Positions 53,811 through 63,671 are shown, numbered from the stretch's first letter. The stretch: DNA of 64,000 nucleotides from Flavobacterium psychrolimnae (GCF_003312425.1 NZ_QNUX01000006.1:124001-188000), one strand, 5' to 3'. Notes: generated by a model not told the origin, from the sequence alone. A program made the numbers and translations.

Positions 53811-54284
53811 CTTTTTGTACACAAACTGAATTTTTTGTTGGAAGAATCTAATTTTTTTTTAATCAAAAAAAAATACTTTTCTCACAGCTAGATCTTATTC
53901 TATTTTAAAAGACAATCACTTCAAAATTAAAGCACTTTTTTTACAAAAAATCACTGTTTAACAATTAGGATTATTTTCTTCTGTTTTTAAATTTAATTAT
54001 GTAAGAAATTATATATTTAAAATACAAAAAGATGTATTTAAACGATTATTTGTACTTTTTATCGGTATTTGTACAGTTTGCTAATGTGTTTTTTTCGTAG
54101 ATTTAACCCATAAAAGGAATTATTCTATTAGTTTCATTGAAAATGGGAAGAAAAAGGCTTAAAAACTATAAAAAATTATGTCTAATAGATTCATAGTAAG
54201 TTTTTTAAATGCTTTATGATAATTGGAAAAACATAGGATTAATAAATAAAATATTGGTTACAAATTAATTTAAATCAACCGCTT
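53811..54284. other. AT-rich region upstream of the type IX cargo gene (474 bases)
   Basis: No open frame or repeat family recognised. ATTTGTAC occurs twice around 54049 and 54067. It probably holds the promoter of the following gene, but I cannot place it. Confidence 0.55.
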
Positions 54285-56117
54285 ATGAACTCAAAAATAC
54301 TTAAAAAAACACTGCTAGTTGTGACTGGTTTTTTAATTCAGAGTAATGTAAATGCACAAATGTATGTAAGTCCAAATACTTACGTTTTTGCAAGTAATGA
54401 AGTTGTTTTTATAAAACAACAACTAGAGTTAAATGCGGCAACCAGCAATTTTTATCTAAGGGAAAATGCGCAGTTGTTGCAGGGTTCAATTACGGCTGGG
54501 GCAAATAAAGGTCTGGGAAGTTTGTCTGTTTTTCAAGAAGGGAATACTAATAATTTTCAATATGATTACTGGTGTTCTCCAGTGGGAGGAACTATTGCTG
54601 CGGCTGGAAATTCTCCTTTTGGAGTGACTCAACTTAAGGATGTGAGTGGTTTAGTAACTTTTAATGAACCTTCGATATTGTCAATGAATAATTATAACGG
54701 TACCGCAAGTCCATTAGCGATAGCACCGTTTTGGATTAATAAATTAACAGTTTCATCACAATATTCAAGTTGGATTCAGGTAGGATCTAATTCCAGTTTG
54801 AATGCTGGAGAAGGATTTACTATGAAAGGTACGTCAGGCACAAATGGATTTACTATAAACGGAGTTCAGAATAATCCCGGAAGTAAACAGCGTTATGATT
54901 TTAGAGGAAAACCAAATGATGGGACCATAAGTATTCCTGTTGCAATTGAGCAATTTACATTGACAGGGAATCCGTATCCATCAGCAATCGATTTATCTGC
55001 TTTTTTAATTGAACAAACAAATTGTAGCGGAATAGCTTATTTTTGGGAGCAGGATAAAACTGTGAATTCGCATTATATAGCGGATTACAAAGGAGGTTAT
55101 TCTACTTTTGCCCCTGGTAATTTGGGAAGCACAGGAGTTTATGTTCCTGCCACTTTTTATTCGTATGATGGCTCAGGAAATGAAGGCAGTGCAGGTGGAA
55201 CTGGAGGAACTTATGAAAGACGTTTTTCACCGATTGGTCAGGGGTTTCTAATCGATGGCATCGCAAACGGTTTTGTCGAGATGAAAAACAGTTACCGAAT
55301 GTTTGTCAAAGAGCCAGCAAGCAGTCCTGCACCTGAAAAAATGATAAAATCTACCAAAACAAGAAACAATACTGGTTTCATGGAGCCGGTGCAAGCGGTA
55401 TCGGGATTTGACTACACAACAGTAAGTTTAGCACCTACGCCACAAATAAAGTTCAATACGTTGATGAACAATCAAGGGGTGCGTCAATTGGCTTTGGCGT
55501 TGATTCCTGAAGCCACTGATGGGATTGATCGTGCGATGGATGCCATGTCTTCAAGTGACAGCACTCCGGCTGATGTTTACTTTGTTTTAGAAGGATCAGA
55601 TTTTGTGATTAATGCTGTAAATTTTGACATTGATAAAAAAATCCCAATTGGTTTTAGAAATGCAAAAGCAGCCAATTACAAAATTACGGTTCAGGAAATG
55701 ATTAATTTCACGGCTGCCAACACCGTTTATCTACACGATAAAGTAAGGGATTTATATTATGATATTACAAATGACTTTCATGAATTAGAATTGCCGGCAG
55801 GAGAAAATAATACTCAGTTTGAAATTACTTTTAAAACGAACACTACTTTAGGAGTAGAGGAAACAGCCAAGCAAAGTTTTGTGATTTTTCAAAATAATTC
55901 AACAAAAAATTTAACAATCGATAATCCTTTATTGATGGATCTTGAGACTTGTGGTTTATACGATGTAGCGGGTAAATTGATTTTTGTTAAACAAGATTTA
56001 GGGGTTGATGCCTCGTATAAATTTTCAACTTCAGGTTTAGGAGATGGAATATACATTGTAAAATTGAGTACCAAAGACAAATTGGTTGTTGGTAAAAAAG
56101 TGATTATTAAAAACTAG
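54285..56117 (+). CDS. Type IX-secreted surface protein with type A sorting domain
   Basis: A 610-residue protein with a signal peptide (cleavage near VNAQ, about 25). The last 70 residues (CGLYDVAGKLI, then FSTSGLGDGIYIVKLSTK and VGKKVIIKN) form a type A C-terminal sorting domain, which directs export by the type IX system whose gldM and gldN genes are in the same window. The body is beta-rich, with FTLTGNPYPSAIDL, a block common in flavobacterial adhesins or secreted proteins. Cargo role unknown. Confidence 0.88.
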   Translation: MNSKILKKTLLVVTGFLIQSNVNAQMYVSPNTYVFASNEVVFIKQQLELNAATSNFYLRENAQLLQGSITAGANKGLGSLSVFQEGNTNNFQYDYWCSPVGGTIAAAGNSPFGVTQLKDVSGLVTFNEPSILSMNNYNGTASPLAIAPFWINKLTVSSQYSSWIQVGSNSSLNAGEGFTMKGTSGTNGFTINGVQNNPGSKQRYDFRGKPNDGTISIPVAIEQFTLTGNPYPSAIDLSAFLIEQTNCSGIAYFWEQDKTVNSHYIADYKGGYSTFAPGNLGSTGVYVPATFYSYDGSGNEGSAGGTGGTYERRFSPIGQGFLIDGIANGFVEMKNSYRMFVKEPASSPAPEKMIKSTKTRNNTGFMEPVQAVSGFDYTTVSLAPTPQIKFNTLMNNQGVRQLALALIPEATDGIDRAMDAMSSSDSTPADVYFVLEGSDFVINAVNFDIDKKIPIGFRNAKAANYKITVQEMINFTAANTVYLHDKVRDLYYDITNDFHELELPAGENNTQFEITFKTNTTLGVEETAKQSFVIFQNNSTKNLTIDNPLLMDLETCGLYDVAGKLIFVKQDLGVDASYKFSTSGLGDGIYIVKLSTKDKLVVGKKVIIKN

Positions 56118-56139
56118 AATGTATTTAAAAAAAGCACCA

Positions 56140-56172
56140 AAAATGCAATCTGTAGAGGTTGCATTTTTTATT
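56140..56172 (+). terminator. Terminator after the type IX cargo gene
   Basis: AAATGCAATCT / AGGTTGCATTT (one G-T pair) with a 4-base loop and T-run. Confidence 0.75.
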
Positions 56173-56192
56173 ATAGATTAATTTTACCTTTG
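56159..56192 (+). promoter_or_regulatory. Promoter of the ACC-deaminase-like gene
   Basis: TTG at 56159-56161 and TACCTTTG at 56185-56192, 23 bases apart. The -33 element overlaps the terminator of the preceding gene. Confidence 0.5.
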
Positions 56193-56208
56193 TAAAAAAT
56201 AAAATGGT

Positions 56209-57105
56209 TTGAATCAAAAGGTACTAACATCATTTCCGAAGGCTATTTCTGTCCAAATCAAAAGGGAAGATTTGATACATCCTTTCGTTTCGGGAAACAA
56301 ATTCAGAAAGCTAAAATACAATTTGCTTCAGGCAAAAACAGAAAATTACGAAACGCTGTTGACTTTTGGCGGCGCTTTTTCAAATCATATTGCCGCAGTG
56401 GCTTTTGCAGGAAAAGAGAAAGGATTTAAAACCATAGGAATTATTCGTGGAGATGAATTAGGTAGTAAAATCGCGGAGAATCCCACGTTATCATTCGCTC
56501 AAAATTGCGGCATGCAACTGGAATTTATTTCAAGAGAAGAATACCGTTTGAAAAGTGAGAGTTCATTTTTAGAAAATTTAAAAGTAAAATTTGGCAGTTT
56601 TTATCATATTCCAGAGGGTGGAACTAATGCGTTAGCTATCAAAGGCTGTCAGGAAATTCTAACTGAAGATGATGCTGAATTTGATTATATTTGTTGCTCA
56701 ATTGGAACTGGCGGAACCATTTCGGGAATTATTAACAGCGTTTTACCGCATCAAAAAGTTTTAGGTTTTCCCGCCTTAAAAGGTGATTTTTTAAAAGAGG
56801 AAATTCATAATTTCACCCAAAATGAGAATTGGGAGGTAATTACCGAGTATCATTTTGGTGGATACGGAAAAGTAAATGAAGCATTAATCGGATTCATCAA
56901 TCAGTTTTATACCGAAAATCAAATTCCCTTGGATCCCATTTATACGGGAAAGATGGTTTTTGGCGTTATAGATTTAATCAAAAAAAACTATTTTCCGGCT
57001 AAATCAAAAATTTTACTAATTCATACGGGTGGAATTCAGGGAATCCAAGGAATGAACATTAAATTAAAAAGCAAACAATTACCAACAATAGATATCTATG
57101 TTTAA
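56209..57105 (+). CDS. ACC deaminase / D-cysteine desulfhydrase family PLP enzyme
   Basis: A 298-residue fold type II PLP enzyme. The PLP lysine lies in VSGNKFRKLKYNL (Lys32 or the nearby Lys), FGGAFSNHIAA is the substrate-phosphate loop, and SIGTGGTISG binds the cofactor phosphate. The family includes 1-aminocyclopropane-1-carboxylate deaminase and D-cysteine desulfhydrase; sequence alone does not separate them. The start is TTG at 56209, since the upstream ATG at 56204 meets a stop. It overlaps the next gene by 8 bases. Confidence 0.85.
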   Translation: MNQKVLTSFPKAISVQIKREDLIHPFVSGNKFRKLKYNLLQAKTENYETLLTFGGAFSNHIAAVAFAGKEKGFKTIGIIRGDELGSKIAENPTLSFAQNCGMQLEFISREEYRLKSESSFLENLKVKFGSFYHIPEGGTNALAIKGCQEILTEDDAEFDYICCSIGTGGTISGIINSVLPHQKVLGFPALKGDFLKEEIHNFTQNENWEVITEYHFGGYGKVNEALIGFINQFYTENQIPLDPIYTGKMVFGVIDLIKKNYFPAKSKILLIHTGGIQGIQGMNIKLKSKQLPTIDIYV

Positions 57106-58018
57106 AAAAATCCTACTAGCTTTTACAATAATTTCTTTGATTGGTTGTAATGCCACAAAGCCGGTTATTGTAACTTCAAAAAAAGCGCCTTTAAAACAAA
57201 GAACAGAAATAGTTCAGACTACCAAAAAAACTGCTGCTATACGTTCTAACACAACGAAACAAATACTTTCAAAACCAGTAAAACAACAACAGCAACAACA
57301 GAGTAATCAAGAAACGGAGGTAATCGTTTCAACTTCAAAAACACTTGTCACGAATGATGTAATTAAAACTTATATTTATCAATTTAAGGATATTGCAATG
57401 GGAAACATGAAGAATTATGGAATTCCTGCAAGTATTATTTTAGCTCAAGGAATTCTTGAATCTGGCGCTGGAAGAGGTGATTTAGCCAAAAACTCCAATA
57501 ATCATTTTGGAATAAAATGCCATGCTGGCTGGACAGGAGAAAGTGTGAAACACGATGATGATGCCGCACAGGAATGTTTTAGAAAATACGATAATCCATC
57601 AGAATCGTACAAAGATCATGCGTTATTTTTAACTGGCAGAAGCAGATATGCTAAGCTTTTTGGATTTTCAAAAGGAGATTACAAAGCTTGGGCAAAGGGG
57701 CTTAGAGCTGCGGGATATGCTACTGATCCAAAATATCCAGACAAATTAATTTCTTATATTGAGCGGTATAATTTGCACGAGTATGACAATCAGGTTTTAG
57801 ATGTAAATTACGTGTCGAATGAAAAACAAATGGTGCAGGAATTAACAATAGAATCTAAAAAGCCAATAGATCAAGGTTTAACTTCATATGTGGTTCAAAA
57901 AGGAGATACGCTGTATTCTATTTCGAAAAAATTTGAGTTAAGGGTTGAGGATTTAAAACAAAGAAATAATCTTTCGGACAATGCCCTTTCTATTGGACAA
58001 AAATTGGTAGTAAAATAA
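57098..58018 (+). CDS. Glucosaminidase with C-terminal LysM domain
   Basis: A 306-residue lipoprotein (LIGC, Cys17). A Lys/Gln-rich linker including six consecutive Gln residues leads to a glucosaminidase domain (about 95-230; SIILAQGILESGAG with the catalytic Glu, NNHFGIKCH). A LysM module (about 262-306; YVVQKGDTLYSISKKF) closes the protein. It would cleave peptidoglycan glycan chains. It is coupled to the PLP enzyme gene by an 8-base overlap. Confidence 0.9.
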   Translation: MFKKILLAFTIISLIGCNATKPVIVTSKKAPLKQRTEIVQTTKKTAAIRSNTTKQILSKPVKQQQQQQSNQETEVIVSTSKTLVTNDVIKTYIYQFKDIAMGNMKNYGIPASIILAQGILESGAGRGDLAKNSNNHFGIKCHAGWTGESVKHDDDAAQECFRKYDNPSESYKDHALFLTGRSRYAKLFGFSKGDYKAWAKGLRAAGYATDPKYPDKLISYIERYNLHEYDNQVLDVNYVSNEKQMVQELTIESKKPIDQGLTSYVVQKGDTLYSISKKFELRVEDLKQRNNLSDNALSIGQKLVVK

Positions 58019-58048
58019 TTTTAAATAACTATAATTCATAATTCATAA

Positions 58049-59335
58049 ATGTTGTATAAAAGAAGCAGTCAGCTTTTTGCTGAAGCAGAAAAAGTAATTC
58101 CGGGAGGTGTAAATTCACCAGTAAGAGCTTTTAAAGCAGTGGGTGGAACTCCAATTTTTGTCAAAAGTGCCAAAGGTGCTTATTTGTACGATGAAGATGG
58201 AAACCGTTTGATTGACTATATCAATTCTTGGGGGCCAATGATTTTAGGACATGCTTACGAACCGGTAGTACATGCCGTGATAGAGAAAGCGAAGTTAGGA
58301 ACCTCGTTTGGAATGCCAACAGAATTGGAAACACAAATTGCTGCTTTAGCCGTTGCGATGGTTCCAAATATTGATAAAATTAGATTTGTAAACTCGGGTA
58401 CCGAAGCTTGTATGAGTGCTGTAAGACTAGCTCGCGGATTTACCAAAAGAGATAAAATAATAAAATTTGCCGGTTGTTACCACGGTCATTCGGATTCGTT
58501 TTTAATCCAAGCCGGAAGTGGAGCCATTACTTTTGGTTCACCAAACAGCCCTGGAGTTACGGCAGGAACAGCCAAGGATACTTTGCTTGCAAAATACAAT
58601 AACTTAGAAAATGTAGCTACTTTAATAGAAGCCAATAAAAATGAAATTGCAGCTATAATCGTAGAACCTGTTGCGGGGAATATGGGTTGTATTCCGCCCA
58701 ATAAAGGCTTTTTGGAAGGCTTACGCCAATTGTGTACCGATAACGGAATTCTGTTGATTTTTGATGAGGTTATGACTGGTTTCAGACTCGCTGCCGGCGG
58801 TGTTCAGGAATTATTCAATATTACGGCTGATATCGTTTGCTTCGGGAAAGTAATCGGTGGAGGATTGCCTGTTGGTGCCTTTGCCGCCCGCGAAGAAATT
58901 ATGAATTATCTAGCTCCGTTAGGTCCTGTTTATCAGGCAGGAACATTGTCTGGAAATCCGTTGGCAATGGCTGCAGGATTAGCAATGCTGCAAGCTTTAG
59001 ATACTGATCGTGCTATTTTTCAAAGATTAGAGGAAAAAACAGCGTATTTGGCTGCAGGAATTGATAAAGTGTTGAAAGCAAATAATGTTACCTTTACAAT
59101 CAACAGCATTGGCTCGATGATTTCAGTTCATTTTGACGCTGCTCCTGTTATAGACTTTCAAACCGCTGCAAATGGCGATAACGAAACGTTCAAGAAATTC
59201 TTCCACGGATTATTGCAGGAAGGAATTTATATTGCGCCATCCGCTTATGAAACGTGGTTTATTACCGATGCATTAACGTATGAGGATTTAGATTTTACCA
59301 TTCGAGCGATAGATAAAGTTTCGAAAACATTTTAA
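58049..59335 (+). CDS. hemL: Glutamate-1-semialdehyde 2,1-aminomutase
   Basis: A 428-residue PLP enzyme of normal length. [13 protein letters not shown] at the N-terminus, [19 protein letters not shown] and [13 protein letters not shown] (with the PLP lysine) identify the class III aminotransferase-fold HemL. It forms 5-aminolevulinate for haem in the C5 pathway. It lies 30 bases after the glucosaminidase gene and has a strong terminator. Confidence 0.97.
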   Translation: MLYKRSSQLFAEAEKVIPGGVNSPVRAFKAVGGTPIFVKSAKGAYLYDEDGNRLIDYINSWGPMILGHAYEPVVHAVIEKAKLGTSFGMPTELETQIAALAVAMVPNIDKIRFVNSGTEACMSAVRLARGFTKRDKIIKFAGCYHGHSDSFLIQAGSGAITFGSPNSPGVTAGTAKDTLLAKYNNLENVATLIEANKNEIAAIIVEPVAGNMGCIPPNKGFLEGLRQLCTDNGILLIFDEVMTGFRLAAGGVQELFNITADIVCFGKVIGGGLPVGAFAAREEIMNYLAPLGPVYQAGTLSGNPLAMAAGLAMLQALDTDRAIFQRLEEKTAYLAAGIDKVLKANNVTFTINSIGSMISVHFDAAPVIDFQTAANGDNETFKKFFHGLLQEGIYIAPSAYETWFITDALTYEDLDFTIRAIDKVSKTF

Positions 59336-59336
59336 T

Positions 59337-59366
59337 AAAAAAAGCCCCAAATTTGGGGCTTTTTTA
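59337..59366. terminator. Terminator after hemL
   Basis: AAAAAGCCCCAAATTTGGGGCTTTTTT, here given as arms AAAAAGCCCCAA / TTGGGGCTTTTT; nearly perfect and usable in both directions. Confidence 0.9.
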
Positions 59367-59398
59367 TGAACTAAGATGAAATAGTTTAAGTAAACGGA

Positions 59399-59863
59399 TT
59401 ATTTTTTATCACTCATTTCTGCAGGTTTTCCATCTTTATGGTGCATCATTCTTTTTTTCATTCCGTGATGTCTTTTCCCTTTCATGTCATCCCATTTTTT
59501 GTATTGGTCTGCTGAAAGAATTTTTTTCATTCTTTCTTTCATCACAATTTGCTCGTCTAACATTTTACTTTTTTTAGCAAAACGTTCGTCAGCAGTAAGT
59601 TGTTTTTTAGCCGAATCTTTACTTGCTTTTCGTTCTGCCATTCTAGCTTCTCTTTTTGCACTTTGTTCCGCAATGATTTTACTCATTTCTTTTTGTTGTG
59701 AAGCATTCAAATCTAATTCCAAAGTCATCTTTTTTAAGTGCAATTGGTTTCTTTGCTCCGGAGTCATTTGCTCCATTTGAGCTCTCTCTGGTCTTGCTTT
59801 TCTTTCTTGTGCAAAGCTTGTCATTCCGACAACTAATAATGCAACGATAAATAATTTTTTCAT
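59399..59863 (-). CDS. Spy/CpxP-like periplasmic helical protein
   Basis: A 154-residue protein with a signal peptide (cleavage near SFAQ) followed by an extended, very charged helical body. MTPEQRNQLHLKKMTLEL and an LTADERFAKKSK repeat resemble the LTxxQ motifs of Spy/CpxP-like proteins, and the tail is His/Met-rich (HHGMKKRMMHH), which could bind copper or another metal. It may be a chaperone or metal sponge; the function is not established. It is convergent with hemL. Confidence 0.75.
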   Translation of the reverse strand: MKKLFIVALLVVGMTSFAQERKARPERAQMEQMTPEQRNQLHLKKMTLELDLNASQQKEMSKIIAEQSAKREARMAERKASKDSAKKQLTADERFAKKSKMLDEQIVMKERMKKILSADQYKKWDDMKGKRHHGMKKRMMHHKDGKPAEMSDKK

Positions 59864-59988
59864 GTGTATTGTTTTAAGTTTTATAGATATAAGATAAGGA
59901 TTGGTTTGAAAAGTTTAATCGTTAACAAAAGTTTATCGTTTGGTTTTTTGATTAAAAGTATAAAAATGACAAAAAATACTTGATTAAG

Positions 59989-60004
59989 TATGATTCCAGT
60001 CATA
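59989..60004 (+). promoter_or_regulatory. Candidate Crp/Fnr-type operator upstream of the nos cluster
   Basis: TATGA-TTCCAG-TCATA, a perfect 5-base inverted repeat with a 6-base spacer and the core TGA-N6-TCA seen in Crp/Fnr-family sites. It lies 55 bases before the cytochrome gene. Binding is inferred from pattern only. Confidence 0.4.
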
Positions 60005-60058
60005 ATTAATGCGCTAATCTAATCGCAAATTTGTTAAACAATTCTAAAAACAATTTCT

Positions 60059-60547
60059 ATGTACAAATTAACTTTTTTTGTAGTTGCATTCGTAATGTTG
60101 ACTTCATGTGGTGATAAAACCAAAACTAATGATGACTTTTCAAAAGATACTGCTGCGCCTTCTGAGGAATCTGCGACAAACCCAACAGATGCAGTTACGT
60201 ATGATCCAAATAGAGGTATTGGAAAACACACCTCAGTAGATTTAGGCGATAAATTGGATGTGGCAATGGCTGCCGAAGGAGAAAAAATCCAATCCGTTAA
60301 ATGTTCTTCTTGTCACAAATTGACCGATGAGAAATTAGTAGGTCCAGGATGGAAAGGAGTTACTCAAAGACAAAAACCAGAATGGATTATGAACTTTATC
60401 ACCAATCCTGACCCAATGATTGATAAAGACCCAAAACTTCAAGCACAATTAGAACTTTGCTTGGTTCGTATGCCAAATCAAGCTTTGACAGATGTTGATG
60501 CAAGAAACTTGTTGGAATACATGCGTAAAAACGATGGGGTAAAATAA
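60059..60547 (+). CDS. Lipoprotein cytochrome c of the nos cluster
   Basis: A 162-residue lipoprotein (LTSC, Cys17) with one haem-binding motif CSSCH (Cys82, Cys85, His86) and Met138 in VRMPN as the probable sixth ligand. It is a small monohaem cytochrome of the periplasm. Starting 17 bases before nosZ, it is likely to donate electrons to nitrous oxide reductase, as small c-type cytochromes do in clade II nos clusters. Confidence 0.9.
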   Translation: MYKLTFFVVAFVMLTSCGDKTKTNDDFSKDTAAPSEESATNPTDAVTYDPNRGIGKHTSVDLGDKLDVAMAAEGEKIQSVKCSSCHKLTDEKLVGPGWKGVTQRQKPEWIMNFITNPDPMIDKDPKLQAQLELCLVRMPNQALTDVDARNLLEYMRKNDGVK

Positions 60548-60563
60548 TTTAATTCAAAATAAA

Positions 60564-62537
60564 ATGAACAATATTTTTATAAAAACAAGTCTTGCCATAG
60601 TTTTGGTTGGTGCATTTTTTGGCTCTTGCAGACCTAAAGATACAGCTGATGCCGTAGGTGGTGACGCAGCTCAAAAAGTCTATGTTGCTCCGGGAAAATA
60701 TGACGAATTCTATAATTTCGTTTCAGGTGGTTTTAGCGGACAAATGAGCGTGTATGGTTTGCCAAGTGCACGATTGTTGAGAGTAGTTCCAATATTTTCT
60801 CAAGATCCACAAAGTGGTTACGGATACAGCGAAGAAACGAAACCAATGTTGAATACTTCTCACGGTTATGTGCCTTGGGATGATCAGCACCATTTAGAAT
60901 TGTCTCAAACCAATGGTGAAGTTGATGGTCGTTGGATTTTTGCTAATGCCAATAACACACCCAGAATTGCCCGTGTTGATTTGAAAACGTTCAAAACAGT
61001 TGAAATAATTGAATTACCGAATAGTGCAGGAAACCACTCTTCTCCATTTATTACTGAAAACACAGAATATGTGGTAGCTGGAACCCGATTCAGCGTTCCT
61101 ACTGATGAAGCTAACGGTGATGTGCCTATTAATACCTACAAAAAAAATTTCAAAGCCTATTTGAGTTTTGTAAAAGTAGGAAAGGCAGGTGAGATGGATA
61201 TTGCTTTCCAAATTGAAGCGCCGGGAGTAAATTTCGACTTAAGTCATGCCGGTAAAGGTAAATCTCACGGTTGGTTTTTCTTCTCTTGTTATAATACAGA
61301 ACAAGCCAATACTTTGCTGGAAGTGAATGCTTCACAGAATGACAAAGATTATATTATGGCGGTAAACTGGAAAAAAGCTGAAGAATATATCAAAGCTGGA
61401 AAAGGAAAAAAAGTGAAAACTAAATATGTACACAATACTTGGGACGAAAAAACGCATACTGCAAAATCTGAAATGAGAACTGAAGTATTAGTTTTGGATT
61501 CTAAAGTGTTAAAAGACATTTGCTACATGATTCCTTGTCCAAAATCACCTCACGGATGTGATGTTGATCCTACTGGAGAATACATCATAGGCAGCGGAAA
61601 ATTAGCGGCTTTAATTCCTGTCTTTAGTTTTGACAAAATAAAAAATGCTATTGCAAAAAAACAATTTGATGGCGAATATGAAGGTATTCCTGTTATCAAA
61701 TATGAGGCTGCTTTATATGGTGAGGTAAAAAAACCGGGATTAGGACCCTTGCACACTGAGTTTGATGGAAAAGGGAATGCGTATACCACTTTCTTTGTTT
61801 CTTCAGAAGTGGTGAAATGGGACATTAAATCATTGAAAATTTTGGACAGAGTACCTGTTTATTATTCTCCTGGACATCTTTCTATTCCTGGTGGAGACAG
61901 TAAAAAACCATTTGGAAAATACATGGTAGTTTATAATAAAATTACAAAAGACAGATACTTACCAACAGGTCCTGAATTAGCTCAAAGTGCACAATTGTTT
62001 GATATTAGCGGTGTTAAAATGAAGCTTTTGCTGGACTATCCAACTATTGGAGAACCGCATTATGCACAATCTGCTCCAGCTGATTTGATTAGAAACAATG
62101 GTCAGCTGAAATTTTATAAAATCGAAGAAAATAATCACCCTTTTGTTGCCAAAGGAGAAAAGGAAGCTAAAGTAATCAGAAAAGGAAACCAAGTTCATGT
62201 CTACATGACTTCCATACGTTCTCACTTTGCTTCTGATAATATCGAAGGGGTCAAAGTAGGGGATGAGGTGTATTTTCATGTCACTAATTTAGAACAAGAT
62301 TGGGATGTACCCCATGGATTTGCTATAAAAGGTGCTGATAATGCCGAGTTGTTAATCATGCCGGGTGAAACAGCCACTTTGAAATGGATACCAAAAAAAA
62401 TCGGGATATTTCCTTTTTATTGTACTGATTTTTGTAGTGCGTTGCATCAGGAAATGTCAGGATATCTAAGAGTTTCTCCTGCGGGAAGTAGTGTTCCTTT
62501 AACGTTTAGCTTAGGAACAAATATGCCGGCTAAATAA
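60564..62537 (+). CDS. nosZ: Nitrous oxide reductase, clade II (Sec-type lipoprotein form)
   Basis: A 657-residue enzyme. The N-terminus is a lipoprotein signal (FFGSC, Cys22) and not a twin-arginine signal, the mark of clade II NosZ. Histidine-rich blocks of the beta-propeller that holds CuZ include DDQHHLELS, NSAGNHSSPF, DLSHAGKGKSHG, SPHGCDVDPTG and LGPLHTEFD. The C-terminal cupredoxin domain carries the CuA site FYCTDFCSALHQEM. It reduces N2O to N2. The cytochrome gene precedes it; nosL and nosD follow. Confidence 0.97.
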   Translation: MNNIFIKTSLAIVLVGAFFGSCRPKDTADAVGGDAAQKVYVAPGKYDEFYNFVSGGFSGQMSVYGLPSARLLRVVPIFSQDPQSGYGYSEETKPMLNTSHGYVPWDDQHHLELSQTNGEVDGRWIFANANNTPRIARVDLKTFKTVEIIELPNSAGNHSSPFITENTEYVVAGTRFSVPTDEANGDVPINTYKKNFKAYLSFVKVGKAGEMDIAFQIEAPGVNFDLSHAGKGKSHGWFFFSCYNTEQANTLLEVNASQNDKDYIMAVNWKKAEEYIKAGKGKKVKTKYVHNTWDEKTHTAKSEMRTEVLVLDSKVLKDICYMIPCPKSPHGCDVDPTGEYIIGSGKLAALIPVFSFDKIKNAIAKKQFDGEYEGIPVIKYEAALYGEVKKPGLGPLHTEFDGKGNAYTTFFVSSEVVKWDIKSLKILDRVPVYYSPGHLSIPGGDSKKPFGKYMVVYNKITKDRYLPTGPELAQSAQLFDISGVKMKLLLDYPTIGEPHYAQSAPADLIRNNGQLKFYKIEENNHPFVAKGEKEAKVIRKGNQVHVYMTSIRSHFASDNIEGVKVGDEVYFHVTNLEQDWDVPHGFAIKGADNAELLIMPGETATLKWIPKKIGIFPFYCTDFCSALHQEMSGYLRVSPAGSSVPLTFSLGTNMPAK

Positions 62538-62556
62538 GAATCACTTCAAATTCAAG

Positions 62557-62590
62557 AGGGAACAAATTATCTAGTTTGTTCCCTTTTTTA
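62557..62590 (+). terminator. Terminator between nosZ and nosL
   Basis: GGGAACAAA / TTTGTTCCC with an 8-base loop and six T residues. It may lower expression of the accessory genes relative to nosZ. Confidence 0.85.
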
Positions 62591-62601
62591 ATAAAAAAAT
62601 C

Positions 62602-63618
62602 ATGAATAATCCAAAAATTTCAACGCTTTCAAAAGTGATGCTTTTGTTGGTGATGGTGCTATTAGTGTCATCTGTTTTTGTTCCAATGTGGAGAATTGAA
62701 TTGTCAGCTCCTCAATATCCCGAAGGTTTAGTATTGCAGTTACATGCTAATAAAATTGGTGGTGATGTCGAGATTATTAATGGATTGAACCATTACATTG
62801 GCATGAAAACCCTGCATAAAGAAGATTTTATAGAGTTTACCGTATTGCCTTATATTATTGGTTTTTTTGCATTGTGTGCTTTGGCAGTTGCGGTAATTGC
62901 TAAGAAAAAAGGACTTTATGCTTTGTTCATTTCATTTATTCTTTTTGGAATATTAGCAGGAATCGATTTTTACCGATGGAACTATGAATATGGGCATAAT
63001 CTGGATCCTAATGCTGCTATTCAAGTACCCGGAATGTCGTATCAGCCACCATTAATAGGATACAAACAACTCCTGAATTTTGGAGCGTATTCTATTCCGG
63101 ATATTGGAGGATGGATGTTAATTGCTTCGGGATTTTTATTGTTTTTATTGGTTATCAAAGAGACTAATCTGTTACAGAAATTCAAAAAATCAAATCCAAC
63201 AACAGCTTTGTTTGTCTTTTTATCTTTATCTTTTTTTTCTTGTGCGAAAACAGAAGTGGTTCCCATTAAATTGAACGTTGATACGTGCGATTTTTGCAAA
63301 ATGACAATCGCCGATGGTAAATATGCGGCAGAAGTGATTAGTGAAAAAGGAAGAGTTTTCAAATTTGACGACATCATGTGTATGATACATTATGGAAAAG
63401 AAAATGCCAACACAAAAATGGCGGCTCATTATGTGAATGATTATACGCAAGACAATGTTTTAATTCCTGCCAAAACTGCTTTCTTCCTTTCCGAAGGAAC
63501 GATTCAAAGCCCTATGAGGGGCGGAATTATTGCTTTTTCTTCTGAAAATGAGGCAAAGGAATTTGGAATAAAATTAAAAGCAAAACCAGTTACTTGGGGA
63601 GCTGTAATTACAAAATAA
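62602..63618 (+). CDS. nosL: NosL copper-chaperone domain fused to a four-helix membrane domain
   Basis: A 338-residue protein. Residues 1-195 form a membrane domain with about four helices (12-30, 81-100, 106-121, 171-186) and conserved-looking NHYIGMK and GHNLDP blocks. A fifth hydrophobic stretch (201-213) with a lipobox-like Cys214 leads to the NosL domain, which has CDFCKM (Cys229, Cys232, Met234) and ends in the usual PVTWGAV. NosL delivers copper for the CuZ site. In many Bacteroidota the two parts appear as separate genes; here one frame covers both with no stop. Confidence 0.88.
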   Translation: MNNPKISTLSKVMLLLVMVLLVSSVFVPMWRIELSAPQYPEGLVLQLHANKIGGDVEIINGLNHYIGMKTLHKEDFIEFTVLPYIIGFFALCALAVAVIAKKKGLYALFISFILFGILAGIDFYRWNYEYGHNLDPNAAIQVPGMSYQPPLIGYKQLLNFGAYSIPDIGGWMLIASGFLLFLLVIKETNLLQKFKKSNPTTALFVFLSLSFFSCAKTEVVPIKLNVDTCDFCKMTIADGKYAAEVISEKGRVFKFDDIMCMIHYGKENANTKMAAHYVNDYTQDNVLIPAKTAFFLSEGTIQSPMRGGIIAFSSENEAKEFGIKLKAKPVTWGAVITK

Positions 63619-63644
63619 ACCAGTCGTTTTTTGAATCAGTAAAA

Positions 63645-63671
63645 AATTAAGAAAAGTGTGTTTTCTTAATT
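63645..63671. repeat. Perfect hairpin between nosL and nosD
   Basis: AATTAAGAAAA / TTTTCTTAATT with a 5-base loop; weak T-run. Possibly a terminator or a processing site. Confidence 0.6.
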
